A stretch of 64,000 bases of DNA, taken from Terriglobia bacterium (GTDB lineage: Bacteria; Acidobacteriota; Terriglobia; Bryobacterales; Bryobacteraceae). The notes beneath the pieces are model-generated. The model did not search any database and was not told the DNA's origin. It was given only the letters and a program-made list of their open reading frames with translations. This document shows positions 1-10,375 of this stretch, piece by piece. The stretch is taken from positions 27,547 through 91,546 of the forward strand of contig JAIQFK010000011.1 in NCBI GenBank assembly GCA_020073305.1, in the 5' to 3' direction. A program made the position numbers and the translations under genes. Position 1 is the first letter of the stretch. Each line of letters opens with the position of its first letter.

Positions 1-1
1 C

Positions 2-187
2 GTGAAACCGGATTCCACGGTGACCGTGCGCAACATCACGGTGGCCACAGCCGAAGGGAGTGACACCGAGATCGTCTCCGGTCTCGCCCCCGGCGACACC
101 ATCGTCATGACCGGCGTCGACAAGCTGCAGGAAGGGAGTAAAGTCAGCGCGCACCTCGAGGGCGACAAGACCCAGAAGGGGAGTTAA
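2..187 (+). CDS. RND efflux periplasmic adaptor (MFP), C-terminal fragment
   Basis: This is the last 61 codons of a gene that begins before the window. The visible part reads as the membrane-proximal end of a membrane fusion protein: a short beta-rich segment containing VTVRNITVATAEGSDTEIVS and GLAPGDTIVMTGVDKLQEGS, typical of MdtA/AcrA-family adaptors, then a charged tail. It ends 9 bp before the first RND pump gene, so it is almost certainly the adaptor of the tripartite pump encoded downstream. The frame is open to the window edge, so the true start cannot be seen. Confidence 0.85.
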   Translation: MKPDSTVTVRNITVATAEGSDTEIVSGLAPGDTIVMTGVDKLQEGSKVSAHLEGDKTQKGS

Positions 188-196
188 GCGGGTTTC

Positions 197-3100
197 ATGA
201 GCCCCTCACGGACGTTCATTCTCCGGCCGGTCGCCACCACGCTGCTGATGGTTGGCATTGTGCTCGCGGGCGTCGTCGCCTACAAGCAGTTGCCCGTCTC
301 GGCGCTGCCGGAAGTCGATTATCCGACCATTCAAGTCGTCACCTTCTATCCGGGCGCCAGCCCGGACGTGATGGCCTCTTCGGTGACCGCACCCCTCGAG
401 CGTCAATTCGGCCAGGTGCCGGGGTTGCAGCAGATGACCTCGACCAGCTCGGATGGCAGCTCGGTCATCACGCTGCAGTTCAATCTCAGCCTGAACATCG
501 ACGTCGCTGAGCAGGAGGTGCAGCAGTCGATCAACGCTTCGGGGACTTATCTGCCCCCGGATCTTCCCACGCCGCCCATCTACAGCAAGACCAACCCCGC
601 CGATGCCCCGATTCTCACCCTCGCGCTGACGTCGAAAGACCTTCCGCTCTCCAAGGTGGAGGACCTCGCGGACACCAGACTGGCGCCCAAGATCTCGCAA
701 TTACCTGGCGTGGGTCTGGTGAGCATCAGCGGGGGCCAGAAGCCGGCCGTGCGCATCCAGGCGAACCCCACGGCGCTGGCCTCCAACGGTCTCAACATGG
801 AAGACCTGCGCAGCACTCTGGTCGCCGCCAATGTCAACCAGGCGAAGGGCAGCTTCGACGGCCCCCACCAGGCGTACCAGATCGGCGCCAACGACCAGTT
901 GCTCTCGAGCAGCGATTATGCTCCGCTCATCGTCGCTTACCGAAACGGCGCGCCGGTCAAGCTGAGTGACGTGGCCACGGTGGTGGACGACGCGGAGAAT
1001 GTCCGGCAAGCCGCCTGGATGAACAACGTTCCGGCGGTCATCGTCAATATTCAGAGGCAGCCGGGAGCGAACATCATCACCGTCGCCGACCGCATAAAAA
1101 TTCTGTTACCGCAACTCACGGCGAGCCTGCCTAAATCGGTTCAGGTCAGCATCCTCACGGACCGGACGAATACCATTCGGGCGTCGGTGAGCGATGTGCA
1201 ATTCGAGTTGATGCTGACGGTGGCGCTGGTGGTGATGGTCATTTTTCTCTTCCTCCGCAATGTCTCCGCCACTATCATTCCGAGCGTCGCGGTGCCGCTC
1301 TCGCTCGTCGGAACCTTCGGCGTCATGTACATGCTCGGCTACAGCCTGAACAACCTGACGCTCATGGCTTTGACTATCTCCACCGGATTCGTGGTTGACG
1401 ACGCCATCGTAATGATCGAGAATATCGTCCGGTATATCGAGGAAGGCGAACACCCGCTGCGCGCGGCGCTCAAAGGTTCGGCGCAAATCGGCTTCACCAT
1501 CGTCTCCCTTACCATTTCTTTGATCGCGGTTCTGATCCCGCTGCTTTTCATGGGCGACATCGTGGGCCGGCTCTTCCGCGAGTTTGCCGTCACGCTCAGT
1601 GTCACCATCCTGGTATCCGCCGTGGTTTCGCTGACGCTGACGCCCATGATGTGCTCCAAACTGCTGAAGCACCGACCGGAAGCGGAGCAGGGACGCGTTT
1701 TCCGGGCGTCAGAGCGCGCGTTCAATGCGGTGATCGCCTTCTATGGCAGGACCCTGCAATGGGTGTTGCGCTGGCAGACAGCCACGCTGCTGGTGGCGGC
1801 TGGGACTCTGGCCCTGACCATTGCTCTTTTTATCTACATTCCCAAGGGCTTTTTCCCGATTCAAGACACGGGCGTCATTCAGGGCGTCTCGGAATCCGCC
1901 CAGACCGTTTCCTTCCGGCAGATGGCTGAGGAGCAGCAGCAGCTTGCGGAGGTCATCCTGAAAGATCCCGCCGTGGAAAGCCTCTCGTCGTTCATCGGAA
2001 TCGACGGCACCAACACCACGCTCAACAGCGGGCGCATTCTCATCAACCTGAAACCGCTCGACGACCGGAAAATCAGCGCCAGCGACGTGATTCGCCGCGT
2101 GCAGCCGCAACTGGCGCAGGTGGCGGGCATCACCCTGTTCATGCAGCCGGTACAGGACCTCACCGTAGAGGACCGCGTGAGCCGCACGCAGTTTCAGTAC
2201 ACACTCGAAGATGCCAGCGCGGACGAACTGAACACCTACGCCCCGCAAATGCTGGCACGGCTGCAGAAACTGCCGGAGCTGCGCGATGTCGCGAGCGATC
2301 AGCAGGTGCAGGGCCTGCGCGCCACACTGGTGTTTGATCGTGACACCGCTTCCCGCCTCGGGATCACGCCCTCCAGCATTGACCAGACTCTTTACGACGC
2401 TTATGGACAGCGCCAGGTGTCGACCATCTTCACGCAATTGAACCAGTACCATGTGGTGCTGGAGGTGAAGCCAGATTTTCAAAAGAACCCAACAGATCTG
2501 AACCATCTCTTCATTCGAACCGGCGCGGCCTCGGGCCTGGTGTCGGGCGGATCCTCGGCGTCCCAGATCTTTGGCCCGTCCAGCTCGCTAACCGCGGCGA
2601 ACGCCAGCCTGGCTTCGAACGCGGCTGCGTCGGCTCTGGCGGCCTCATCTCCTGGTCCAATGGGTAGTGCATTCGCCGGGGGGCCCACATCGTCAGCGTC
2701 AGCGTTTCCGAATGCAGGCCAGATTCCGCTCAACGCCTTCACGCACGTGGAGACGGCTGCGGTCCCCATCACCGTCAATCATCAAGGCCAGTTCCCGGTG
2801 GTCACGCTTTCTTTCAATCTGGCTCCGAACGCATCCCTGGGGGAGGCGGTACGGGCCGTCAACCAGGTGAAGACTGAGATCGGCCTGCCGCCCAGTATTC
2901 AGGCGGAGTTTCAGGGGACGGCCGAGGCCTTTCAGGCCTCGCTGGCGAACGAGCCGGTTCTGATTCTAGCGGCCCTGATTACCGTCTATATTGTGTTGGG
3001 CGTCTTGTACGAAAGCTACATTCATCCCATCACCATCCTGTCCACGCTGCCTTCGGCGGGCGTCGGCGCGCTGCTGGCTCTGATGATCTGCGGCAGCGAT

Positions 3101-3493
3101 TTCAGCGTCATCGCGCTGATCGGCATCGTGCTCCTCATCGGCATCGTGAAGAAGAACGCCATCATGATGATCGACTTTGCCCTGGACGCCGAACGCAAGG
3201 AGGGAATGGAGCCCGAACATGCCATCTATCAGGCCTGCCTGCTGCGTTTCCGTCCCATCATGATGACGACCATGGCGGCGCTGCTGGGCGCGGTTCCGCT
3301 GGCATTCGGTAGCGGGACCGGTTCGGAGCTGCGCCGTCCTTTGGGCATCACCATCATCGGCGGGCTGCTCATCAGCCAGTTGCTGACGCTGTACACTACG
3401 CCCGTCATTTACCTCTGGTTCGACCGGCTGGCCCGGCGCTTCGCGCCACAGCACGAGATGCCGCCGGGTACCGAGCCGCTTCCGGCGGACTGA
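197..3493 (+). CDS. mdtB: RND multidrug efflux pump subunit, MdtB-like
   Basis: A 1098-residue inner-membrane proton-driven pump of the HAE1/RND family, expected to work with the adaptor before it and the outer-membrane factor after it. The protein opens with the typical cytoplasmic stretch and TM1 (about residues 8-29), and TM4 carries the paired acidic residues of the proton relay in [13 protein letters not shown] near residue 400. A second transmembrane bundle follows after residue 900, with [12 protein letters not shown]. Oddity: residues about 775-841 are an Ala/Ser/Gly-rich low-complexity insert in the periplasmic docking region, absent from the neighbouring paralogue. The start ATG lies 9 bp after the adaptor stop. 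With the next gene it matches the MdtB/MdtC two-pump arrangement. Substrate is unknown. Confidence 0.93.
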   Translation: MSPSRTFILRPVATTLLMVGIVLAGVVAYKQLPVSALPEVDYPTIQVVTFYPGASPDVMASSVTAPLERQFGQVPGLQQMTSTSSDGSSVITLQFNLSLNIDVAEQEVQQSINASGTYLPPDLPTPPIYSKTNPADAPILTLALTSKDLPLSKVEDLADTRLAPKISQLPGVGLVSISGGQKPAVRIQANPTALASNGLNMEDLRSTLVAANVNQAKGSFDGPHQAYQIGANDQLLSSSDYAPLIVAYRNGAPVKLSDVATVVDDAENVRQAAWMNNVPAVIVNIQRQPGANIITVADRIKILLPQLTASLPKSVQVSILTDRTNTIRASVSDVQFELMLTVALVVMVIFLFLRNVSATIIPSVAVPLSLVGTFGVMYMLGYSLNNLTLMALTISTGFVVDDAIVMIENIVRYIEEGEHPLRAALKGSAQIGFTIVSLTISLIAVLIPLLFMGDIVGRLFREFAVTLSVTILVSAVVSLTLTPMMCSKLLKHRPEAEQGRVFRASERAFNAVIAFYGRTLQWVLRWQTATLLVAAGTLALTIALFIYIPKGFFPIQDTGVIQGVSESAQTVSFRQMAEEQQQLAEVILKDPAVESLSSFIGIDGTNTTLNSGRILINLKPLDDRKISASDVIRRVQPQLAQVAGITLFMQPVQDLTVEDRVSRTQFQYTLEDASADELNTYAPQMLARLQKLPELRDVASDQQVQGLRATLVFDRDTASRLGITPSSIDQTLYDAYGQRQVSTIFTQLNQYHVVLEVKPDFQKNPTDLNHLFIRTGAASGLVSGGSSASQIFGPSSSLTAANASLASNAAASALAASSPGPMGSAFAGGPTSSASAFPNAGQIPLNAFTHVETAAVPITVNHQGQFPVVTLSFNLAPNASLGEAVRAVNQVKTEIGLPPSIQAEFQGTAEAFQASLANEPVLILAALITVYIVLGVLYESYIHPITILSTLPSAGVGALLALMICGSDFSVIALIGIVLLIGIVKKNAIMMIDFALDAERKEGMEPEHAIYQACLLRFRPIMMTTMAALLGAVPLAFGSGTGSELRRPLGITIIGGLLISQLLTLYTTPVIYLWFDRLARRFAPQHEMPPGTEPLPAD

Positions 3494-3497
3494 AGTC

Positions 3498-6400
3498 ATG
3501 AATATCTCAGAGCCATTCATCCGCCGGCCCGCCGCCACCACGCTGCTGACCATCGCCATCGCGCTGGCCGGCGCCGTGGCGTTCCGGCTGCTCCCCGTAT
3601 CCCCGCTGCCGCAGGTGGACTTCCCAACCATCTCGGTGGGCGCCGGCTTGCCCGGGGCAAGCCCCGAGACCATGGCCTCGTCCGTGGCTACACCCCTCGA
3701 GCGCCAGTTCGGCCGCATCGCCGCCGTCACCGAGATGACCTCGTCCAGCAGCCTCGGATCCACCAGCATCACGCTGCAGTTCGATCTGAACCGCAATATC
3801 GATGCCGCGGCGCGCGACGTGCAGGCAGCGATCAACGCCGCCCGCGGCTATTTGCCGTCCAATCTCCCAAACAACCCCAGCTACCGCAAAGTAAACCCGG
3901 CCGATTCCCCGATTTTCATGCTCGCGCTCACTTCGGACACGCTCAGCAAGGGCCAGATGTATGATGCGGCGTCGTCCATCATGGCGCAGAAGCTGGCGCA
4001 AGTCGCCGGGGTGGGCCAGGTGGTCGTAGGAGGGAGTGCGCTTCCCGGTGTTCGCATCGAGTTGAATCCCACCGCTCTGAATAAGTACGGCATCGGCTTC
4101 GAGCAGGTCCGCGGTGTGCTGGCTGCGGCCAACGCCAACACGCCCAAGGGGCATTTTTCAGACCCGCACAGCATGGCTGAGGTAGGCGCAAACGACCAGC
4201 TCTTCAAGGCCATCGACTACGAACCGTTGCTCGTCACCTATCGCAATGGAACGGCCGTGCGCATCTCCGATATCGGGCGCGCGACGGACTCGGCGGAAGA
4301 CATCCGGAATTCAGGTTATGCCAATGGCAAACCATCCGTTTTGGTGATCATCTTCCGGCAGCCCGGCGCCAACATCATTGACACCGTAGATCGTGTCCGG
4401 GCCCTGCTGCCGCAGTTGAAAGCCTCCATACCGCAGTCGATCGATATGAGAGTCGCCATGGACCAGACCGTCACCATCCGGGCTTCGGTCCATGACGTCG
4501 AGAGATCGTTGAGCATCTCCGTGTTGCTGGTCATCCTGGTGGTTTTCTTTTTTCTCCGAAACCCGCGAACCACCTTCATCCCCAGCGTCGCCGTTCCCGT
4601 GTCCCTCATCACCACGTTCGGTGTGATGTATCTGTTGGGCTACAGCATCGACAACCTGTCCTTGATGGCCCTGACCATTTCAACCGGATTTGTCGTCGAT
4701 GACGCCATCGTCGTCATCGAGAACATCACCCGCTATCTCGAGCAGGGAATGCATCCGTTCCAGGCAGCGCTGCGGGGGGCGCAAGAGGTCGGTTTTACCG
4801 TCATCACCATCAGTGTTTCATTGATCGCGGTTTTCATTCCGCTGTTGATGATGGGCGGTGTCGTGGGCCGGCTGTTTCGCGAGTTCGCGGTGACGCTTTC
4901 GGTTGCTATTGTCGTGTCCATGGTGGTTTCTCTCACCACGACTCCCATGATGTGCGCCTACCTGCTCAAGGAACAGAAGACCCACGGATGGATGTACCGG
5001 ATGAGCGACCGCCTGTTTACCTGGAACGCCAATGCGTACGGGCGAACGCTGTCGATCGTGCTGCGACATCCGGCGGTCACGCTGGCCGTCTTGCTGGGCA
5101 CCATCGGGCTGAATGTTTACCTGTTCATTCGCGTGCCAAAAGGCTTCTTTCCGCAACAGGATAACGGACGCATTATGGGGGCCATCCTGGCCGACCAGGA
5201 TACTTCGTTTCAAGCCATGGACAAGCTAATGCTGCGGATGAACAAGATGGTCGCCGCCGATCCTGCCGTGGACACAGTCCAGGGCTTTACAGGCGGCGGA
5301 TGGGCCGGGACATCCAACACCGCGCGCATGTTCATCTCTCTGAAACCGCTCGCCGAGCGCAAAGTCACTGCCGACCTGATCATTGCGCGGCTGCGTCCCA
5401 AGCTGGCGCGCGTGCCGGGCGCCACGCTCTACTTGCAGGCGTCGCAGGATGTTCGCGTCGGCGGACGGATGAGCAACGCGCTCTACCAGTTCACCATGCG
5501 GGGCGACAATCTCCAGGATCTCACCGACTTTGCACCCATTATGCTTCAGGAATTGAGAAAAATCCCTATCATTGCCGACGTGAGCAGCGATCAGCAGAAT
5601 CGCGGGCTGCAATCCATGATTCAATATGACCGCGCCACAGCCGCGAGGTTCGGTATCTCGCCCCAGTTGATTGACAACACCCTCTACGACGCATTCGGAC
5701 AGCGCCAGGTGTCCACCATGTACAAGGCGATCAATCAATATCACGTGGTGATGGAGGCGGCGCCCGAATACTGGCAGGATCCGCAATCGCTGAAACTGAT
5801 CTATGTGCGTTCGCCCAGCGGACAACAGGTCCCCTTGAGCGCGTTCAGCAAATTCGCCCCGACAACCGCTCCCCTGGCGGTGACGCATCAGGGTCTCTTT
5901 CCCGCGGTGACCATCTCTTTCAACCTCCAGCCGGGCATCGCTCTGGGAGACGCCGTCGAAGCCATCAGCGCCACCGCAGCCAGGGTCGGGCTTCCGCCGA
6001 CGATCCACACTGGCTACGCCGGTACCGCCCAGGCCTATCAGGATTCGCTTGGCAGCGAGCCCCTGCTGATCGCCACCGCTCTTGCGGCAGTCTACATCGT
6101 GCTGGGAATGCTCTACGAGAGCTATATCCATCCCATCACCATCCTCTCCACTCTGCCGTCGGCCGGAGTTGGGGCGTTGCTGGCGCTGATGCTCACGCGC
6201 ACCGATCTCAGCGTCATTGCGATCATCGGCATCATTCTGCTGATCGGGATTGTGAAGAAGAACGCCATCATGATGATCGACTTCGCCATTGCCGCCGAGC
6301 GCAACGAGGGCAAGAATTCCCGCGACTCCATTTTCGAGGCGTGCATGCTGCGCTTCCGGCCCATCCTCATGACCACGATGGCCGCCATGCTGGGCGCCCT

Positions 6401-6605
6401 GCCGCTGGCGCTGGGAACCGGCACTGGATCCGAGTTGCGCCGTCCGCTGGGGACCACCATCATCGGTGGGCTGCTGGTGAGCCAGATGTTGACGCTCTAC
6501 ACCACGCCGGTCGTCTATCTGTATTTCGATCGGATCCAGCGCTGGTGGCATCGAGTTCGCAACCGGCCCCAAAGCGAAGACGATCCGCTCATCTCAGAAG
6601 CATGA
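3498..6605 (+). CDS. mdtC: RND multidrug efflux pump subunit, MdtC-like
   Basis: A 1035-residue RND pump clearly paralogous to the gene before it, which ends 4 bp upstream. It has the same architecture: TM1 at the N-terminus, a large periplasmic domain, [13 protein letters not shown] (proton-relay Asp pair near residue 400), a second periplasmic domain and a last TM bundle containing [13 protein letters not shown]. It lacks the Ala/Ser-rich insert: the equivalent site reads directly IYVRSPSGQQVPLSAF. In MdtABC-type systems MdtB and MdtC form a heterotrimer, and the gene order here supports the same. Its stop overlaps the start of the outer-membrane factor gene (ATGA), consistent with translational coupling. 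Confidence 0.93.
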   Translation: MNISEPFIRRPAATTLLTIAIALAGAVAFRLLPVSPLPQVDFPTISVGAGLPGASPETMASSVATPLERQFGRIAAVTEMTSSSSLGSTSITLQFDLNRNIDAAARDVQAAINAARGYLPSNLPNNPSYRKVNPADSPIFMLALTSDTLSKGQMYDAASSIMAQKLAQVAGVGQVVVGGSALPGVRIELNPTALNKYGIGFEQVRGVLAAANANTPKGHFSDPHSMAEVGANDQLFKAIDYEPLLVTYRNGTAVRISDIGRATDSAEDIRNSGYANGKPSVLVIIFRQPGANIIDTVDRVRALLPQLKASIPQSIDMRVAMDQTVTIRASVHDVERSLSISVLLVILVVFFFLRNPRTTFIPSVAVPVSLITTFGVMYLLGYSIDNLSLMALTISTGFVVDDAIVVIENITRYLEQGMHPFQAALRGAQEVGFTVITISVSLIAVFIPLLMMGGVVGRLFREFAVTLSVAIVVSMVVSLTTTPMMCAYLLKEQKTHGWMYRMSDRLFTWNANAYGRTLSIVLRHPAVTLAVLLGTIGLNVYLFIRVPKGFFPQQDNGRIMGAILADQDTSFQAMDKLMLRMNKMVAADPAVDTVQGFTGGGWAGTSNTARMFISLKPLAERKVTADLIIARLRPKLARVPGATLYLQASQDVRVGGRMSNALYQFTMRGDNLQDLTDFAPIMLQELRKIPIIADVSSDQQNRGLQSMIQYDRATAARFGISPQLIDNTLYDAFGQRQVSTMYKAINQYHVVMEAAPEYWQDPQSLKLIYVRSPSGQQVPLSAFSKFAPTTAPLAVTHQGLFPAVTISFNLQPGIALGDAVEAISATAARVGLPPTIHTGYAGTAQAYQDSLGSEPLLIATALAAVYIVLGMLYESYIHPITILSTLPSAGVGALLALMLTRTDLSVIAIIGIILLIGIVKKNAIMMIDFAIAAERNEGKNSRDSIFEACMLRFRPILMTTMAAMLGALPLALGTGTGSELRRPLGTTIIGGLLVSQMLTLYTTPVVYLYFDRIQRWWHRVRNRPQSEDDPLISEA

Positions 6606-8113
6606 AAAACTCATTGCCAATCCGTCGTGGGGCAAACTCCCCGGTCCGCGGCCCGCTTTCGACGCTCACGCTTACCTTCTTGATTCCTGCCATGCTTCTG
6701 TCGACCGCTTGCATGGTCGGCCCGAGATATCAGCGGCCCGCCGCTCCGGCTTCCCCTGCCTTCAAAGAGCCGCTTCCCCAGGGCTGGAAAGAAGCCCAGC
6801 CCAACGACGGAGCCATTCGCGGGAAGTGGTGGGAGATCTACAACGATCCTGCCCTGAATGCGCTCGAGGAGCAGGTGAATCTCTCCAACCAGAACGTCCT
6901 GGCCGCCGAAGCGCAATTTCGCGAAGCCCGGGATGCCGTACGCATCGCGCGTTCCGGCCTGTTTCCAACGGTCAGCGGGAACGCGGGCATTGTGAACTCG
7001 AAAACCTCCGGGACTCTGGTGAACAACCGTGTGGCTGCTTTCGTTCCCGGAGTCCGCACCGACTACAATTTGCCTTTGAGCTTGTCCTACCAGGCCGATA
7101 TCTGGGGAAGCATCCGTCGGACGGTGAGGCAGAGTGCGGAGAACGCGCAGGTGAGCGCGGCGCAACTGGAAAACGCCCGGCTGACCTTCCAGGCGGAGCT
7201 GGCCCTCGACTACTTCCAGTTGCATGGCGCCGATAGCGCGCAAGACCTGCTGGAACGAACCGTCAAGTCCTATCAGGAGTATCTCGATCTGACGCAAAAC
7301 CGCGTGAAATCCGGCGTCGCATCTGGTTCGGACGTGGCTCAGGCGCAGGCGCAATTGGAGACCGCGAGGGCTCAGTTGATCGACCTTGGAGTGGCGCGCG
7401 CCCAATTTGAGCACGCCATCGCCATCCTGATGGGAAAACCGCCCTCCGAACTCACGATTCCGCGCGCCTCGCTCAAATCAGAACCCCCGCTGACCCCTCC
7501 GGGCGTTCCGTCCGCTCTGCTGGAACGGCGTCCTGACATCGCGACCGCGGAGCGCCAGATGGCTGCGGTGAACGAACAGATCGGACTTGCCCGAGCCGCG
7601 TATTTTCCAACGTTGGTGCTTAACGCATCCGCGGGGCTCGAAAGCTCCAGCTTCGTCAACTGGTTCACCTGGCCCAGCCGCTTCTGGTCGGTGGGCCCTC
7701 AGATGGCGGAAACTTTGTTTGATGCAGGGAAGCGCCGCGCCCAGTCAGCCGAGGCGCAGGCCGCGTTCGACGTTACCGTAGCCAACTACCGGCAGACGGT
7801 GCTGACCGGTTTCCAGCAAGTGGAGGACAGCCTGTCGGCCTTGCGAGTTCTCGCCGAGGAAGCGCATGCCGAGGACGCCGCGGTCCAGGCCGCCGAGGAG
7901 GCCTTAAAGATCTCGACGTATCAGTACAAAGCCGGTACCGTTAGCTACCTGCAGGTGATCACGTCACAGGCCATCGCACTCCAGGACGAAAGAACCGCCG
8001 TGGACCTTCTCACCCGCCGCATGGTGGCCAGCGTGGCTTTGATCCAGGCCCTGGGCGGGGGCTGGGATGCTTCGAAGCTGCCCTCAGTGGACGACATCAT
8101 CCACGGCAAGTAG
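6602..8113 (+). CDS. Outer-membrane efflux lipoprotein, NodT/OprM family
   Basis: A 503-residue TolC-type outer-membrane factor that completes the tripartite efflux system. I chose the ATG at 6602 because it overlaps the mdtC stop as ATGA and gives a lipoprotein signal: hydrophobic residues 22-34 followed by the lipobox LSTAC with the lipidated Cys at residue 37. After it comes the family signature VGPRYQRP. Two repeated coiled-coil/helical halves (OEP domains) fill about residues 80-490, including the QAEIWGS-like stretch YQADIWGSIRR and the later LFDAGKRRAQ. A longer open frame extends upstream inside mdtC but is only a shadow. A rho-independent terminator follows immediately. Confidence 0.93.
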   Translation: MKNSLPIRRGANSPVRGPLSTLTLTFLIPAMLLSTACMVGPRYQRPAAPASPAFKEPLPQGWKEAQPNDGAIRGKWWEIYNDPALNALEEQVNLSNQNVLAAEAQFREARDAVRIARSGLFPTVSGNAGIVNSKTSGTLVNNRVAAFVPGVRTDYNLPLSLSYQADIWGSIRRTVRQSAENAQVSAAQLENARLTFQAELALDYFQLHGADSAQDLLERTVKSYQEYLDLTQNRVKSGVASGSDVAQAQAQLETARAQLIDLGVARAQFEHAIAILMGKPPSELTIPRASLKSEPPLTPPGVPSALLERRPDIATAERQMAAVNEQIGLARAAYFPTLVLNASAGLESSSFVNWFTWPSRFWSVGPQMAETLFDAGKRRAQSAEAQAAFDVTVANYRQTVLTGFQQVEDSLSALRVLAEEAHAEDAAVQAAEEALKISTYQYKAGTVSYLQVITSQAIALQDERTAVDLLTRRMVASVALIQALGGGWDASKLPSVDDIIHGK

Positions 8114-8141
8114 TGGCCGGTCATGCCCGGCCAGATTTTTT
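8114..8141 (+). terminator. Rho-independent terminator of the RND operon
   Basis: A perfect 7-bp stem (TGGCCGG at 8114-8120, CCGGCCA at 8127-8133) with a 6-nt loop is followed by GA and six T residues (8136-8141). It starts at the first base after the outer-membrane factor stop, so it should end the efflux transcript. It also sits between two convergent transcription units. Confidence 0.85.
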
Positions 8142-8166
8142 CGCACCCTCCCCTGCGCGTGGCCGG

Positions 8167-9090
8167 CTACCGCGTAAACCTCCCCAGCAAGCCGGACGCG
8201 AACGAAAGCAGGCAGATACCCGCCGCGAACGCCGTCGCCTCTGAGACATCTTTAGTCGGATCCATCTCCACCAGATCCATCACCCGCACTTTCGGATGCG
8301 CGCCGCACAGTCTGGCTGCGCTACGCACCTCCGCTGGAGTGAGCCCTCCGGGACGCGAGCCCGGTGTCGCGGGTGCAAATGCCCGGTCCAGCACATCCAG
8401 GTCGAGATCGACATAAATCGCGTCCACCTGCTGGTCCAGAGAATCGAGAGCTGCTTCCACCGCTCTCTCAATCCCCAAGACCCGCACCTCCGCTGCCGGG
8501 ATCACTCTGATCCCGGCCTCGCGGGCCACCTGGAAATACGCGCGCGAGTTGGCGAAGGGCTGGATGCCCACCTGCACGATCTGCTCCCCGGGCAGGCCAT
8601 CCGCCAGCAGCGCGCGGACTGGATTCCCATTGGTGAGTTCCGGCTTCAAGTCCCGAAGGTCGAGGTGCGCATCGAGCGTCAGCAATCCCACGCGTTCGAG
8701 TCCCGCCGATATTCCATGGCAACCCGGCCGTGTGATGCTGTTGTCCCCGCCCAGCAACACCAGCGCATCCGCCCCGGAAAGCGCGTTCCGCACGGCGCTG
8801 GCGATGGGTTCGAGCGCGTCAGCGGGCCGCGTGTCCGCCAGAGCCAGATCGCCGAGATCGGCGGCGGCAACCTGGCCGAGGTCGCGATCGAACTCGAGGT
8901 CATAGGTGCTCAGCCGCCGGAGTACCGACCGCACCGCGGCCGGCGCCAGGTCGGCTTGTCCCGGGCTGATGGAGCCGAGATGAAGAGGCGCACCCAGAAC
9001 GGCCAGGCGGCACGCCGGTTGGGAAGCGTGCTCTCCACCCAGCCACGCGCTGGCTCTCGGCCAGTTGGGATCATCGGGCATCTGCCGCAT
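8167..9090 (-). CDS. hutG: Formimidoylglutamase/arginase-family amidinohydrolase (HutG-like)
   Basis: A 307-residue ureohydrolase-fold enzyme, last in a hutU-hutI-hutG order, so most likely the formiminoglutamate hydrolase releasing formamide and glutamate in histidine degradation. Family motifs are recognisable: [21 protein letters not shown] and [13 protein letters not shown], which normally supply the ligands of the two-manganese site. Oddity: the first motif has Asn where most arginase-family enzymes have the ligand His (GGDH), and the third has Asp and Arg where Ser and Pro are usual. It may therefore be a divergent subfamily with changed metal binding. The start overlaps the end of hutI by 20 bp. 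An agmatinase-type activity cannot be excluded. Confidence 0.78.
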   Translation of the reverse strand: MRQMPDDPNWPRASAWLGGEHASQPACRLAVLGAPLHLGSISPGQADLAPAAVRSVLRRLSTYDLEFDRDLGQVAAADLGDLALADTRPADALEPIASAVRNALSGADALVLLGGDNSITRPGCHGISAGLERVGLLTLDAHLDLRDLKPELTNGNPVRALLADGLPGEQIVQVGIQPFANSRAYFQVAREAGIRVIPAAEVRVLGIERAVEAALDSLDQQVDAIYVDLDLDVLDRAFAPATPGSRPGGLTPAEVRSAARLCGAHPKVRVMDLVEMDPTKDVSEATAFAAGICLLSFASGLLGRFTR

Positions 9091-10375
9091 TCTCCTTCGC
9101 TGTACCGCCCGAAACCTGGCCCTGCCGGTAAATCACCGCGCCGCGCTTAATCGTCATTGCGACCAGGTTGACGCCGAAATGGTAGGGGATCTCGCGATAA
9201 TCCGTGGCGTTCACCAGGATCACATCGGCCAGCTTTCCCGGCTCGAGCGAGCCCACTCGCTCCGCGCGCCGCACAGCGTGTGCGCCGTTGATGGTGGCTG
9301 CCGAGATCGCCTCTGCCGGCGACATGCGCATGAACGTGCACGCCAGCGACAGCACCATGGGCATGCTGCAAGTCGGGCTCGTCCCGGGGTTGAAGTCCGT
9401 AGCCAGCGCCACCGCGGCGCCATTCGCGATCAGTGTGCGGGCCGGAGCATAACGATCCAGGCCCAAATGAAAAACCGAACCCGGCAGTAACGTCGCCATC
9501 GTAGAAGAGCGCCCGAGGATCGCTGCATCGTCGGTGTCGGCTTGTTCCAGATGGTCCGCGCTGGTGGCCTCCAGTTCGACAGCGAGCCGGGCCGCTCCGG
9601 TATGTGAAAATTGCTCGGCGTGAATCTTCAGATCAAAGCCCCGTGCCCGCGCCGCCGAGAGGTAGCGCCTGGCCTGCTCGATGGTAAATGCGCCGCGATC
9701 GCAGTAGGCATCGGCGAACCGCGCGAGCTTCTGCCGCTTGATGCGTGGCATCATCTTCTGGCTCATCCAATCGATATAAGCGTCCGGGTCCTTCTGATGT
9801 TCGGGAGGAATGACGTGCGCGCCCAGGTACGTGGAGACGATGTCGAGGGGTCGGCCGTCAATCGCCGCCAGCACCACCAGGGTCTTCATCTCGCCCTTCT
9901 CGTCGAGACCGTAACCCGATTTCGCTTCGACGGTGGTGGTGCCGTGCTGCGCGCATTGGTGAACGGCGCGCCGCGCCTGAGCTTCCAGGTCTTCCGGCGC
10001 CGCGCTGCGCACCGCGTTGACGCTGGAGAGAATGCCGGCGCCCGCCTCGGCGATCTGGTGGTAGTCCGCGCCGCGGATGCGCATTTCGTAGTCGAGCAGC
10101 CTGGGCCGGCTGAATATCAGGTGCGTGTGGCTGTCTACAAAGCCCGGCATCACCACGCGGCCGTCGGCGTCCACCTCTGTGACGTTGTCCGCGTCGCGGG
10201 CCAGCCGCTCGACTTCATCCGCAGGGCCCGCTGCTTCAATCAGCCCGTCGCGCATTAAGACGGCGCCATTCTGAATGAGGCCAAGGTCGCTAAGAGCCGC
10301 GCCGCGCCGCGCGCCGTCGTCGCCGCGCAAGGTCAGCAACTGGCCGGCGTGCCGGATCCACAAAGATTCGCTCAT
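9071..10375 (-). CDS. hutI: Imidazolonepropionase HutI
   Basis: A 434-residue amidohydrolase-superfamily enzyme, the third step of histidine degradation (4-imidazolone-5-propionate to N-formimino-glutamate). The metal-binding HTH motif is in [10 protein letters not shown] (His83, His85). Further on are VEAKSGYGL around residue 158, [14 protein letters not shown] and [10 protein letters not shown], all characteristic of HutI. The ATG overlaps the hutU stop as ATGA, indicating coupled translation in the order hutU-hutI-hutG. Length is slightly above the usual 400-410 residues. No histidine ammonia-lyase gene (hutH) lies in the window, so urocanate must come from a gene elsewhere. Confidence 0.93.
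   Translation of the reverse strand: MSESLWIRHAGQLLTLRGDDGARRGAALSDLGLIQNGAVLMRDGLIEAAGPADEVERLARDADNVTEVDADGRVVMPGFVDSHTHLIFSRPRLLDYEMRIRGADYHQIAEAGAGILSSVNAVRSAAPEDLEAQARRAVHQCAQHGTTTVEAKSGYGLDEKGEMKTLVVLAAIDGRPLDIVSTYLGAHVIPPEHQKDPDAYIDWMSQKMMPRIKRQKLARFADAYCDRGAFTIEQARRYLSAARARGFDLKIHAEQFSHTGAARLAVELEATSADHLEQADTDDAAILGRSSTMATLLPGSVFHLGLDRYAPARTLIANGAAVALATDFNPGTSPTCSMPMVLSLACTFMRMSPAEAISAATINGAHAVRRAERVGSLEPGKLADVILVNATDYREIPYHFGVNLVAMTIKRGAVIYRQGQVSGGTAKENAADAR

Noticed and set aside
5226..6572. 448-codon open frame antisense to mdtC
   Set aside because: It lies wholly within a well-supported RND pump gene. Its product is Gly/Arg/His-rich with no recognisable domain, as expected for GC-rich antisense frames.
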